DNA of 64,000 nucleotides, taken from NCBI RefSeq assembly GCF_000350225.1, contig NW_005178985.1, positions 1 through 64,000 on the forward strand, in the 5' to 3' direction. This document shows, one piece after another, positions 39,815 to 51,704 of this stretch. Source of the DNA: Chondrus crispus. Taxonomy: Eukaryota > Rhodophyta > Florideophyceae > Gigartinales > Gigartinaceae. The notes below the pieces were generated by a model, which saw only the letters and a list, made by a program, of their open reading frames with translations, did not search any database and was not told the DNA's origin. Numbering within the stretch: the stretch's first letter is position 1; every line of letters starts with the position of its first letter. The translations under genes were made by a program, and so were the position numbers.

Positions 39815-42606
39815 CGACTTTATCGTACGACCTTTGGGCGATAAAAAGAACCCACCTGCAAATCCCCCGTTATTTCCAACTTCCTCCTCTTCTTTTTTTT
39901 CTGCGTACCGTCACTGCGGTCGTACCTCTCTTTTCACAAACTTCCTCCTCTTTTGCACTTTCAATTCTCTCTTTCCTGATTCCCCAATGTTTCCTTCTCT
40001 TCAATCCCTCCTCTTTATCCTTGGCAATTTTCCCCCCACTTTTCATGCGCCCTTTTTACATCTTCAGATTCCTCGCTTACCTCCTCTTTTCCCTGTTCGG
40101 GCGTACTGTAGCCGACGGCTGTTCTCAATCTCCATCGAGCGGGCAGGAAATACCTGAGAAGTTGTGAAAGGATATGTGCTGGTTGACGCGCCGACCCGCA
40201 AAAATCTTAAAACAAAGTTTTTCCGTTTGGCCTCAAACGCCAGAACCGTCAGTGCGATAGAATCCCCGTTCTCACTAGGAGTTATCTTTCAGTCGACGCC
40301 ACTCTTCTCCGTGGCCGTCGATCCAACCTCCGCCTGGCGCTATCCATAACGTGAGGACACACGCCGCGCGACGTTGTTCTCCGACACTTATTATCTCCTC
40401 CTTGGCTTGCCATGAACGGCGAGGAACCCACGACGGATGCGCCTCGTCTCGTGATCGGAAAAGGGCCTCTTCCCGTTCAAACATCCAAATGAAATTGATA
40501 TCAGGTAACGCCACTATCGGCGTACCTGTGGCGAGGGAGCTGGAGCAACATTCTACAACCGTGTCCTTGAGGAAAAAGGATCATGAGAATTTGGTAGCCT
40601 TAGAAAAGTCATCGTCCTCGTCAGTGCCAATCGCAACTTCTTCGCTCTGGTCGCGGAGTACTGCATCTTCGTTTGAAGACTTGACAAGTGACGCGCTCTT
40701 TCTCAATGGGGTGCTTTGCTGTCTCCACCCTTGTAGCTATCCGTCATTTTCACGGGCACCCCCTTATAAACAGACTTTTCGAACAATTTGGAGTGGACCT
40801 GCAGCGGTGGAAAATGTCCAGTTGTCGCTGTCCCTTGGGAAAAGATCTCACTCGTTTCTTTCACGGCGGTCTCCGGTGGTTACACCGCCTTCCCCGAATA
40901 AAATCCCTTGATGCTCCCAGGTCGTCTGCTCTTTCCCTCGCGTGGGCTTCCACAAAATCCACACAATCCGCTCTCTCCCACGTTGCTACTCCACGCTCGG
41001 CGCCCTCTCGCGCTTCACCAACTCGTCATGCGATCTCCTCTCAGCCCCTATCGCTTCGGTCAGACAAGAAATGTCCATCGGCATCACGGATCATATTGAG
41101 CCTATGCGACGCGTCGATCTTGATCCCGCCAGCAGTTGCCCTGTAAAAAGTTCCTTGAACCAGCCTTTCGTCAGCGGTTTCAAGTGTGGCGGTTGGCGTC
41201 GTGTCGCGGAGTCGGGTTTCACCCTCAAATAAAAATTGTACATTGACCAGTTTTCTCCGTCGGGGTGAAGAAGCGGATGAACCTTCTATGCGAGTGCGCG
41301 TGACTAGTTTTGCGCAGTCGTCCCCGATTTGTAGACAACGGCTCCCGTTTCCTCATTTCTGCTTCCTGATTTGGCATCCCCCATCTTGCGCCTTCTCGTC
41401 CTTGGTAACACTAGAGCAGCTTGTCCTTCCTCTCGACTCGATACACGCGTAATAAATTAATTACGTTCGACGCGGCGCCTTTCTTCCTCGATCCGGCATC
41501 GCCTGGTCCGGATAACACGATTTTTTCTTCGCTTCCCGCGGTGCCTTGTTGCATCTCTGCTTCGCATGAGTCGTAAGATTACCTAGACAAAAACAAATTA
41601 AAGAAAACAAACGAAAACGAAACGGTACACCGAAGTGCGGTACAACAACAAGAAGTGAGTGAGGAGGTTACGGTGTCAATAAATCCTTGATGAGGGCGTG
41701 ATACAACACAGTACGGCGACACAGCGTCGCTATTGATCGAGAGTGGTGCGGGCAAGTGACGGTGTTCACGATCCGATTGCGTGTCCCTTCGAGGGCGTGC
41801 AGTTTTAACTTCGACGAAGTTTTGGGGTTCGCTTTCCGGCGTTGTGTCAGGCCTTATGTTCTCCGAACAGTCCCCTCGGCGTCGCGACACGTGTCCATTA
41901 AATTTGATTAAAAATCCCGATGATTTGTCGTGTTCCATTTTGACTTCACAGAATTTGCCCGTCTGTCTCCCCTTGGGAGTACAGTGCCTCTGAATTCTCT
42001 TCGTGAACCCGCTCTGTTGAGAGCAGTATGCCGATTTAAACGTCGTTTCGCATTCCGCGCCGGTGCCGTGCGTAGGTCCATACCAGTAAACGTTAAACTC
42101 GTTTCCTCATTAGTGCGTATGGTGGTCATCCACCTTCCCTCTGCCTTCCGTTCCATTCTCTTTGGAACCGATCAAGCCTCGTTCCTCATGAGTCCTCCCC
42201 GTTTCCTTCTTGCCTCTCATCCTCGTTGATGTACAGTCCTCAGCGTGCACACGAATCAAACGCTTGCGTACGAGGTCCACTCAAACTGTACCTCCGTTTG
42301 TGAGTTGACTACCTTTCTTCTGACCGTGCTTCCGCGTCGAACCAAAACCGAAGTCACCCTGACCATGTGCATCTCCTTGCCACGACCAATAAAAAATCCT
42401 CCGCTACGAGCGGCGGTGTTCCTCACCATCCTGTGAATTGCTCTTGAGAGCTTGACCGGCGATGTCGCATCTCGCATCATCCACTTCCTCTCGATCCGTC
42501 TCGCTAACTTGCTCACGCACATCAACTGGATCTTTTCCACACCTTCTCTCGCGGCTCGAAGGTAACCCGCTCGTCTATCTGACACAGCCCCTTATCCCTT
42601 AGGGAG

Positions 42607-42642
42607 TACAGTCAAATGCTCTACCGATTGAGTTACCGGGAG
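42607..42642 (-). other. tRNA-Tyr 5' half (positions 1-36) embedded in Gypsy C
   Basis: Read on the minus strand: acceptor 1-7 CTCCCGG, U8 A9, D arm ACTC-AATCGGTA-GAGC, A26, anticodon stem TTTGA, then CTGTA, which ends at the third anticodon base (G34 T35 A36, the Tyr anticodon). C1 fits the C1-G72 pair typical of eukaryotic tRNA-Tyr. After this the sequence no longer fits a tRNA: no matching 3' stem TCAAA, T arm or acceptor strand follows. The 3' acceptor bases implied by the element's own primer-binding site (TCGGGAG) pair with all seven acceptor bases here. It is a fragment, not a gene. Confidence 0.75.
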
Positions 42643-43708
42643 CACTCTTGTAGGGTACTCGCGGCTATATGAGTCGTGACCCTTACATCATCTATGATAA
42701 TCTGACACACCCTCTTCAGAACCACGCTTGTGCCTTCACTTACACTCTTCCGAATGCGTTCCGCTTCCTCCCTTCTGACGCCGTCTGGTTACCACCAGAC
42801 AATTCCTTAATTAGGCACAGTCTGTCGGGCTCGGTCACTCGTAGAGCACGCTTCTTTCTCGGCTCGACACGCAGCGTATTTAACTAATTACGACCGACAG
42901 CTAGCAATTCCTTCTCGATCGTAGCCGTCCGGCTTATTCACACGAGACCGGTACGCTTGCTCTTGTGACGTCGTGGCCCGCGGTGCGGAGGTCTTGCTCT
43001 CTGCGTCACATAAAAAGTAAAAATGAACAAAACAAAAACGAAACGAAACAGAACAGTGTGAAAACAAAAATGACGGAAGTGGGTTACTGTATTAAGCCGG
43101 TAAATAGGTCGCTCGCAATATGCGCGTCCGTGCCAGTTCTTGCTGATCCAACTCAGCAATAGTTTCCCTCGATGAGGCCGTCGATCCTGGCAGAGTACGG
43201 GTTACCAAGCGGGTTTTTGACACAGTATCGCCGTGGGCATGTGTCTCCGCTGGTCTTCGATCTTAGCAGGTAGAGGCGAACGTTCCCTTACTTGGGAATG
43301 TGACGGTGCATGTGGGCATCTCTTTCAGCTCTTCGATCAGGGTCAGATCGCGACTTAGCCTCCGCACGGTTTTGGCCTGCGTGCCGCAACAACTAAAAAA
43401 TATTCTTTTTGATTAAATGATCTTCCACGAGGGCGGACCGCTGATCCCGATTGTCATTTCACATGCATCCGTCGATTTCGTGTGCGTATTTTCCGGGGGG
43501 GCTCCTTGCCCCATCCGGATATACAGTCTCACTTCCATTCCTTGATAACGCGTCGCGCGTCCTTTCTTCCTTCTGGAGGGGCCCCGGGGGCTACCTACCT
43601 TGCTTCCTCTGCTCTCACTTTCCTCATCCGCAAAATCAGCGAATTCGTTTCTCCCTCGAATTTCTGACTTCTCTGTTCTCCCTAACCTACTAGCTCTATT
43701 TGCGATGG

Positions 43709-46700
43709 TTATCCCGGTTGTGCGTTCGACGCCTGCGTGGGTAAGGGTAGCCTTTTCCTTCGGAAATATGTGACTACCGCGCTGCGGGGGATCTGCTCAA
43801 TAGGTTCCCACGTTGCGTCCTCGATGGTATACCCATACCACCTCACTTTGAGAATTAATTTCTCCTCGTCGTAGCCGTGGTCCACGATCTTGTCGATCAC
43901 ATACTCCTGACTCTCGGTTCCTTCTTCCTGCGTGTCCAACTGTCCTTCCCCCTTCCGAAGATCTTCCGACTCATCCTCGTCTCTGGACTTTCCGAACTCG
44001 CGTAGGTCTGGAGGTGTCTCCGCTGTCGGCGTTCGACCAACTAAATTATCCTGGTCCCCCGTCGTAGGCGCACGGGTGTGAGGACGTTCCTCGTCCTCCA
44101 TTACCTCTCCTTCTTCGTTTAGCTCCGGCTCTCCCAGGAACTGTAGCGCTTGACATAGGCCAGTTATCGGCGCATAGTCTATCGGGCTTGGGGCTAACTC
44201 CACCCTGTCTCGCGATACGCGTTCCTCCTGATCGCCAATGGCAATGACTACCGTATGTTGATCCGATCTTCGGACCTGATAAGGTCCTGTGGCGACTTGT
44301 GCCAGCTTGTTTTTTGGTTCGCTAGCCGTGCCCTGCTCCTTCCGAAGGAACACGTAGGACCCCGGCGGGATCTCATATTGCGGTTTGCGAAGGCGTGCGT
44401 CGAAATTTCGCTTGTACCGGGCTTGTTCCTTTCGCAAACTCCTATCAGCGCTTCGCATTAGGCTCTCCAACCACGACTGCCATTTCAGGTAGTACGCTCG
44501 ATTCGAGCTAAATCCTTCCAAACTTGGCTGTGCTTGTAACGCAATGCTTCTCGGCGCCCGAGCTAACACCAGCTCGAAGGGTGCGATATTCGTAGTTCGA
44601 TGAACTTGCGTGTTGTATGCGAACGTCACAGCGTCGCTAAATAGGTCCCAGTCCTTGAGATGCACTCCAACGTATTTTCGCAACGCGGAAGTCAGCGTGC
44701 GGTTAAACCTCTCAACTTGGCCGTTGGCTTGCGGGTGGTACGTAGTCGTAAACACATTGCGTATGCCGAGAATTCGGCAGACATTCTGAAAGAACCGGGC
44801 CGTGAACTGTGTTCCATTGTCGGACAGCAGCTTGACCGGCGGTCCGTACACGAATACCCAATCGTGAACGAAGGCTTGTGCGATGTGCGCAGCTGATATC
44901 TTCTTCAACGGTACGGTTCGTACCAGTTTCGAGTATCGATCGCTGATCACGAGAATGTACCAATTTCCTCGTTTAGTTGTAATTAGCTCGCCGAGGATGT
45001 CGATGGCGACAAACTCCAGCGGCGCTTTGGGCGTGAACAGCTTCATTTCCTTCGTGTTTCTTCTTAACTTCACCCTCTCCCGCGCGCATGCGGCGCAATT
45101 CTTCGCGACTGCATAGCAGTCTAGGGCCATCGTAGGCCAATAAAAATATCTTCTCAAAGTCTTGTAAAGTTTCCTGCCCCCCCGGGTGGCCTGCCAATTT
45201 TGCGTAGTGGCTCAACCCTAGGACGCGGTCCCTTAACGATTGTGGTATTACCACTTGTACAAACTCTGCCGCGGTACGGCATAGAGTTCTTTCGAGTTCC
45301 TCGGTTTTCATGCTGAATGTTCTCACCTTTCCGGCGTCCATTTCTTCCTTGATGCGATTGCAGAAGGGGTCGACGGCTTGCTCGCGAATGAGCTCCTCCG
45401 AAGTGACAGCTTGGAATTGATCGAGGCGATCAGGGGCGGTCCCCCCCTCAAGAGCGAGGATGTCGTCTATCGCGTCAAAACTTTCCTCGTTCTCCACTGT
45501 ACCCTCGGCCGGTTCGGCCATAAAGCATGGAATTTTGTCGTCGATTTCGTCGACAGTTTCTCCTGCGGTCCGTAATCTTGACAGGGCATCAGCTTGACTG
45601 TTCGCCTTGCCCTTTTTGTACTTGATTTCAAAATCAAATTCCGAGAGGCGTAGCCTCCATCGGATTAATCTCCCGCTGGGGTCGGTTACGTTCATCAACC
45701 ACCTCAATGAGGCATGGTCGGTATGCACAATGAAGTGCTCGCCATATAGATATGGTCTTAAAGTCTGTACGGCCCAAATTACCGCTAGACATTCTTTTTC
45801 TGATACAGAATAGTTTATCTCGGCTGCGGCTAACGTTCTTGAAAAGAACCCGATAGGTTTGCGTTGCACATCCGGGTGTGTTTGAAATAGTGCAGCGCCT
45901 ATTTGGTAGTGGCTTGCATCGGTATCTACCGAGTAGGGTAGGTCCTTCTTCGGCAGCGCCAACACCGGCGGTGCCAAGATGGCGTCCTTGAGCTTATGAA
46001 AAGCTTTCTTGCACGGTTCGTCGAATCCTTCCAACTGGACCGGTTGTCCCTTCTTCAACAGTTGATTGAGCGGATGCGCGATTTTCGCATAATGCGGAAC
46101 GAATCTGTGGTAGACATTACAAAGTCCCAAGAAGCTCCTGAGCTGGGTCTGCGTTTGAGGGTACCTCACTTGTTCCAATGCGACGGTTCGCGCAGCGTCC
46201 ACTTCCAATGTACCTGGCCGGACTACATGGCCCAGGTACTTGATCTTTTCGACGAAAAATTCACACTTGCGAAGTTTGAGCTTCACACCTGCCTTCTCCA
46301 ATACAGAAAGTATTTCATCCACGTGCACGATGTGCTCCTCCCACGACTTGCTAAAAATTATTATGTCGTCCAGATACACCAAACAGCACTTCCAACGGAA
46401 CGGAGAGAGCAGGATAGCCATTGCTCTCTGAAACGTCGCTGGCGCGTTAGTTAGCCCGAAGGGCATTCTTGAGAAGCGATACAGTCCTGAGTGACACGAA
46501 AATGCCGTCTTGTCGCGGTCGCGCTCAGGGATAGGCATCTGCCAATATCCCGAGATCGCGTCCAACGCGGAGAAAACCTTGGTGTCACCAAGCGAGTCCA
46601 GGCACTCATCCATGCGCGGTAAGGGGTACGTGTCCTTCACCGTCACTGCGTTCAACCTGCGATAGTCTACGCAAAAACGCATTGACCCATCCGGCTTGGG

Positions 46701-48116
46701 CACCAGCAACACGGGCGACGCCCATTCTGACTGCGCTGGTTCTATCACTCCTGCCTCCAACATCTTCTGCACCTCTGCATCTTCTACTTCGCGGGCTTTA
46801 GGCCCGGTCCGATACGGGGCTTGTGCGATGGGACGAGTCTCGGGGATCAACTCGATCCGATGGACTGTGGTATTAATTTCGCTAAGCGTCCCATCCCACA
46901 TCCTTGAATACTTCTTCAACATCCGACGGAACCGCTCGCGCAGCCAGTCCGGCACGTGACTCAGGTCGAGTTCCTCCACGTCCGGCGGGGGAGGCTCAAT
47001 CCGCCGCTCCGGCGTCGTAGTTGCCGTCGCAGAGAGCCTTTCCTCCCGTTCTCCTTGCTGGTTCTCGCGATCTTGATCCGACGGATCGCATCTTGCCTCG
47101 CCCGTAGGCGTCTTGGTAGAATTAGGAAAATTTTCCTTCTTCCTTTCTTGAATTCCGAGAACTTCACCAATGGTGGTTTTGCTCTCGAGCGCGGCTCTCG
47201 GGTGCGATAATAATTCTGCCACCACTTGGCTTTTTTGCACCCTGACAGGGTACGTCCTAAAATTCGCGACGAGTAAACGAAATGGCCGGTCAGGCTCGAC
47301 CTGAACAACACCATTTGTACACGTCAGCCCGTGCCTTTCGTACAACGACGAGTATGGCTGAACCACAACTAAGCCCGCCCTCTTCGAGGTGCATTCCACG
47401 ACGCGTTGCGTCCCTGGCTCAATAGTTGTGGCTCTTGCCACTTTTACCTTAGGGGAAATTCGCTCCACCTTTCTATCATTCTCGTCCTCTCCCGGGACGA
47501 GATTCTTCTTCCCTCTTCTCGTCGAGAACCGCCTAACTATCGGAACCTTCGAGAAATCCGCCAACTCAACCGTTTTCTCCCTTGGATAAATTGCTTCCAC
47601 AAACCGGTCACAGTAGTCCGGGCCTAGAATTAGCGGGACGGCTAGTTTTTCGCATACAATAAACTCGGCTGTGGCCACAAATTTTCCAAGCCCCACAGGC
47701 ATTCTAATTGCGCCGAGAGTCCGGAGTGGCCTATTGTTTGCGTCGGCAATGTCTTGGGTCGGTCCGTAGGACACTAGAGATTCCATTCCAGCTGGGAGTT
47801 CCGATTTTCGCACAAGGTTTGGTCCCGCGCCGGTGTCTAAAACAGACAACATTCGGCTCATCAATCCGACTGTTGGTCCAATGTCTGCGTACACTTTGTA
47901 GTTTTTTCGCGCAAGAACCAAAATCTTCTCGGGACATTCCCTTCGCTTTACCCTGTACCAGGGTCTTTGAACTTCTTCCAGCGGATGATCTCGGGCTCGG
48001 CTCAAAATTTTCTTGACTTGAGCTGGCCCTTTGGGCTTATCCACCAATCCAACAACCTCCTCCTCGAGGCCTGACTTTTCCTTTAGAGACGGGGAACGGG
48101 GCTGAGCCCCGGGCAC
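43709..48116 (-). pseudogene. Pol of Gypsy C, nearly intact, one frame break in integrase
   Basis: The first part (48116-44973) has protease SVLDTGAGPNLV, RT (PVLLVPKPDGSMRFCVDY; LVYLDDIIIFSKS with an intact YLDD), and RNase H (PYSVDTDASHYQIGAALF, NYSVSEKECLAVIWA). The integrase finger begins LSHYAKLAGHPGG. A run of seven C at 45177-45183 then shifts the frame; the second part (45157-43709) continues with YFYWPTMALDCYAVAKNCAA, AIDILGEL, LLSDNGTQFTARF and NGQVERFNRT, so the DDE triad is complete. The C-terminus is a chromodomain (LILKVRWYGYTIEDATWEPI). One base too many in the C run explains the break; a sequencing or assembly error is also possible. Pol is in the -1 frame relative to gag. Confidence 0.93.
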
Positions 48117-48163
48117 AGTACGTCGACCCTGTGCCTCTCGCGACTCATGCGAGATTCCCCTCT

Positions 48164-50470
48164 CTAGTTTTCCTGCCGCTGCGGGATCCTTCTCACATCC
48201 GACGGCGCGGGCCCCGCGGCGGGCCCTCTGAAGGGTTGGTTCGACCTCGGCGTTGAAACACTCGGCGTGCTGGCCGTCTGCGAATCGAACCAGTTCTTGA
48301 CCTTCAGATAACTCGTCGATGGTATTCCTAACCTCTCCATCGGAGACAACGCGTCATAATTTTCCAAAAGTCGGTGCATTTCCCGGAGGGAAAGAATGCA
48401 CGTTGGCGCAGCGTGCCCCTTTTCATAGCAATGATAGCACACCAGTCCGTGCGTCTGGACGGGATATTGCGTCATAGGTCCTCCACGGGCCGGCGCCCTT
48501 CCTTGACGTTGCGGCCTTCCCATCCAGCCTGGCCTTCGAAACGTCATACCCTTGTCTTCCATCGGAATGCGCGGCGCCGGCGTGTGGCCGCGCCCCCGAA
48601 ACATCATCACGGGATCCGTGGGCTCTGAAAACGACTCCGTCGTGTATGCGGGCGTCCGTAAAGTTGACGACCCGCTGTCCCCGTAGTCCTCGTGTCCGTA
48701 GCCCTCCAATGGCTCAATGAACTCGCCTTCGGCTACTAACGCTCCTTCGTAGTGACTTTCGCTACTTCCATGCGCACCGCGCTCATCTGACGCGGAAATA
48801 GACTCGGCTAAATGGACGGCGGCGTGACTTTTGCGACCCGGATAAGGAGCCCTCGGCTTCTTACCCGCCCTAATTGTCGACGGCGTCTGAATCCTGACCT
48901 TCTTGGTCTTCTTTTCCTTAGCGCGGCTCGCCGAGCCATGCGCCTTCGCGTAATTAACTAGTCTCAAAAACGAAACGTCCCGATCGTCTTGTCGGTATTG
49001 AGATACCATCGGCTTGATACTCGAATCGAGTCCTTCAATAAACATCGTCATTTGTTCTTCCATCGAATATACGTTTCCACATCGATTGATTGCGTCCGTC
49101 AGACGGATATAAAATTCCATCTCGTCTTCAGACGGTCTTTGCTGAACTTCTCGCAATGCGAGCACAGCTTGACGGATCGCCTCGTCGGTTGCGAAACTCC
49201 TCAACAACCACTGTACGGCCTCCGGCCAAACGGATATCTTTCCGTGATGGGCCCCGGCCGTCTGAGACACCGAAGTGTACTGTCTCAAGGCGATGCCGCT
49301 TAAAAATTCAGGCAACAGGCGGATCGCTTGCCCCTCGTTCATTTCTTGAGTATCGAACTCCTGAACTAATTTTGCCAAAAAATCCAACACAAGGACCCCG
49401 TCCTCACCTGTGAACGGGTTGTCCTTCTTCACCTTAGGCGGAATATCTCTCCTGATTTTTCGCACGGCGGTCCGCCGGGAACTTGACAAATATGTCTGCG
49501 GGTTCTGCAAGCGGTACGTTTGGTACGAAAGTAACTTCTTGAAGAGGTAGTTGGTCGGATTCAGCTCCTCCAACTCCTCCCATCGCGGCCCGCGCCGCGT
49601 TGCGACACTTTCGGGCTCCGCGTCCTTGTCTCTCCGCGAGGCGGACGAAGTGACTCCGCCTCATCTGGAGGAAATTTTCTTGCTTGACGAAATTCCGTTT
49701 CCGTCTTCTGAACGGCGTTCGGAATCGCCCGAATGGTTCGACGAACCGCCGTTACCATCTTCGGAGGGACCAAGCGACTCCGACTGTGAGTTGCGGTTCT
49801 CCGGATCGTCACTACAGTGACCCTTGCTTGTACGTCGCCTGTCCTTCTTCGAGGGCTTCGACTTGGAACACCGCTGCCGAGCGGGCTTGTCCTTCTTCGA
49901 CCGACGGTTGCCCTCTCTACCAGAAGGGAGCGGCTCGTCGTCCGATCCTTGCGAAGCTTGATCCGCGGTCTGCTCAAGGTCCTTGAGACGTTGCTCGGCG
50001 CGATCGAGTCGGTCATCGATGCTTGCTCTGACTTTTCCTAAGGACTCCAAGGCTTGATTCGCGTCGCGCCTCGCGTCCTTGACTGAAATTTTCAACGAGG
50101 CTACGACCTCCGGCTCCAGACCGTCGGTCGCCTCACCTCGCTCCTTCTCGACGAGATCCACTCGAGCCGACAGCTCTCCCAAAACGGTGTGGAACTCGGA
50201 TGCTTGCAACTCCAGTTGCTACCGGACGAGGGCTAATTCAGCCTCGAGATTTTTCGTCATCTCTTGGCGAATTTCCTCGCCCATCTTCTCGAACCTGTAG
50301 GATAGGTTATCCTTGTCGGTTTCAATCCCCGTCGGGGATTCTTGACCTTCGGGATCCGTGGCCGTATTGGCCTGGCTTCGGGTGCGAGGACCTTGCGGGA
50401 TCCTCGACGCCCTTGCCGATCCGCTCCTACTCGCCCCGGGACCGACGTCTCCGGGGGCGCTTGTCGACAT
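48164..50470 (-). pseudogene. Gag of Gypsy C, one frame with two in-frame stops
   Basis: From ATG 50470 (MSTSAPGDVGPGASRS) one frame runs to 48164, broken only by TAG at 50219-50221 and TGA at 49661-49663. The first segments are charged, with a coiled-coil-like stretch (DDRLDRAEQRLKDLEQTADQ) and a Ser, Lys and Asp rich linker. The capsid-like domain lies in the last part (NPTNYLFKKLLSYQTYRLQ; AVQWLLRSFATDEAIRQAVL), followed by a proper CCHC knuckle (CYHCYEKGHAAPTC). The gag segment at 48696-48742 is the one that matches the SNF8 gene at 45 of 47 bases. Point mutations or readthrough could explain the stops. Confidence 0.9.
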
Positions 50471-50613
50471 GGTTCGTTTCCAAAAACGAACCTAACTTAA
50501 CGCAAAGAAAAAACAGAAAACGCCACCGCACCTGAATAAACTTACGTCGCAGATAAAACTCCTGTAGTCCGTTTCAGCTTACGCAGTTTCTAGGCCGGGT
50601 CTCCTGTACGCAA

Positions 50614-50631
50614 TTCTAGGTCGGGAGACCA
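50614..50631 (-). promoter_or_regulatory. Primer-binding site of Gypsy C, tRNA-Tyr type
   Basis: On the minus strand TGGTCTCCCGACCTAGAA begins 4 nt after the 5' LTR, identical over 18 nt to that of element B. A second, imperfect copy (GGAGACCCGGCCTAGAAA) lies just downstream at about 50587-50604. Confidence 0.8.
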
Positions 50632-50635
50632 CTTT

Positions 50636-51704
50636 TGTAGTGCAATGCGCCTGTTAGGCAGAGACCAAGGTCCGACGGTCCAACACAAACAACAGCAACA
50701 AAAACAACAACTGCCAACGGCACAGCGCTACGGAGTGTTCGAAGCTCCCTGTCCTCTTTAAGCGGGTTTGCGGCCCGCAGTAGCTCGGATCCCTGATAGG
50801 GGGGGGCAAAGAAAAGGGCCCAGCCCGGGATCGGTAAATGGTGGTAGAGACTTGTAAAGGCAACTGCTCGACGAGTTCGGAGGGGTGTTTAGGTAGACCT
50901 GGTCCGATGGGTCGTAAATCCAATGCTCGAAGAGCGCCTTGTACACCTTATACCCTTGATAAGGTCTCCGACGGGGACGTCGCAGCGTAGCCCGTCGGGA
51001 AAGAAGAAAACGTAGCAGCGCTACACCGTCGTACTGCCAGATGGCAAAGTACCAACAACGGATCGGTCGCAACCAGATTCCGATGGAACCAACACTGAGA
51101 AAAGCACTACTGGTGCACCAACACAGAAGCCCGATGGCAAATGACGTCACGTTGCGGATCACAATCCTACAAGGTGGGACCAACTCAAGATTAAGGGAAA
51201 TTAGGATAGGGAAATAAAGGAAAATTGATAAGGGAAAAGGGGACCCCCGAGCGCAAAGGATAAAGTAATCTGTAGTTAAAGGGAATGTCTTGTGAAAGAC
51301 AGACTTCAACCAAGGCGATATCAGACTCTGGCAACTCGGGCTCGATTGGGAAATAAAGGAAAAAGGAATGGGATCCCCGAGCGCTGAAGGATGCCGTAGG
51401 CTTAGGTAAAAGGGAGCGTCTTGGTAGAGACGGACTTCGACCAAGGCGACATTCAACTCCGGCAACTCGGGTTACCTTTACTGACTTGGTCGTCAGAGGG
51501 CTAAGGTATATATCGCCCCGCCGGAGCCACTACAGTAGCTCTTGTCGCTAGATCCTAGATCTAATCTAATGTTAAATAACTAATATGCAACTAACTAAAA
51601 TTAATAATTAAAATAATAAAGTGAAATGATTTCCACTTTTGCTTGTCATACCCCATCATTTTCATTTCTTTTCACCCCCCTTCTCAGGTGCGTATTGCAC
51701 TACA
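50636..51704 (-). repeat. 5' LTR of Gypsy C
   Basis: Read on the minus strand it starts TGTAGTGCAATACGCACC and ends GCGCATTGCACTACA. A likely TATA box (GATATATACC) lies about 200 bp in. The LTR also holds a 235-codon sense ORF. Confidence 0.95.
50758..51465 (-). CDS. ORF inside the LTR of Gypsy C, unknown
   Basis: 235 codons in element sense, starting about 240 bp into the LTR (MPELNVALVEVRLYQDAPFY). It contains two hydrophobic stretches (LFLYFPILISLNLELVPP-like and ATSFAIGLLCWCTSSAFL-like). The 3' LTR has the same frame, which there runs on into element B and fuses with its antisense ORF. No family is recognised; may be chance in sequence kept similar only by LTR duplication. Confidence 0.25.
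   Translation of the reverse strand: MPELNVALVEVRLYQDAPFYLSLRHPSALGDPIPFSFISQSSPSCQSLISPWLKSVFHKTFPLTTDYFILCARGSPFPLSIFLYFPILISLNLELVPPCRIVIRNVTSFAIGLLCWCTSSAFLSVGSIGIWLRPIRCWYFAIWQYDGVALLRFLLSRRATLRRPRRRPYQGYKVYKALFEHWIYDPSDQVYLNTPPNSSSSCLYKSLPPFTDPGLGPFLCPPLSGIRATAGRKPA

Larger units (their letters stand above)
39300..43708 (-). other. Long tail of Gypsy C between pol and 3' LTR
   Basis: 4.4 kb without a recognised protein. The plus strand is pyrimidine-rich with many short frames. Two segments about 1.42 kb apart look like diverged copies: around 41400-41475 and 42820-42900 (both contain GTAGAGCA or CTAGAGCA, CTCGACNCG and a TTAATTACG or CTAATTACG core), and A-rich AAAACGAAACG stretches at 41605-41625 and 43030-43050. 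The tail also holds a tRNA-Tyr 5' half and, near the LTR, one antisense ORF (39425-39814). Confidence 0.5.
38232..51704 (-). mobile_element. Ty3/Gypsy chromovirus-type retrotransposon C, innermost insertion
   Basis: The LTRs at 38232-39299 (3') and 50636-51704 (5', read on the minus strand) are 1068 and 1069 bp and differ at about nine bases and one G by eye. LTR ends form an 11-bp inverted repeat, TGTAGTGCAAT. The target-site duplication is GTCGC at 38227-38231 and 51705-51709. Total 13,473 bp. The order on the minus strand is LTR, PBS, gag, pol with chromodomain, a 4.4 kb tail, LTR. It is the youngest element here. RT and integrase catalytic residues are intact, but gag has two stops and pol one single-base frame break. 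Confidence 0.97.

Noticed and set aside
40351-41452. Plus-strand ORFs of 88-186 codons in the tail of Gypsy C
   Set aside because: Ser and Pro rich, overlapping in several frames, no conserved block; treated as non-coding tail.
42590-42660. Functional or permuted tRNA-Tyr gene
   Set aside because: Only positions 1-36 are present; I found no T arm or 3' acceptor strand within about 100 bp on either side.
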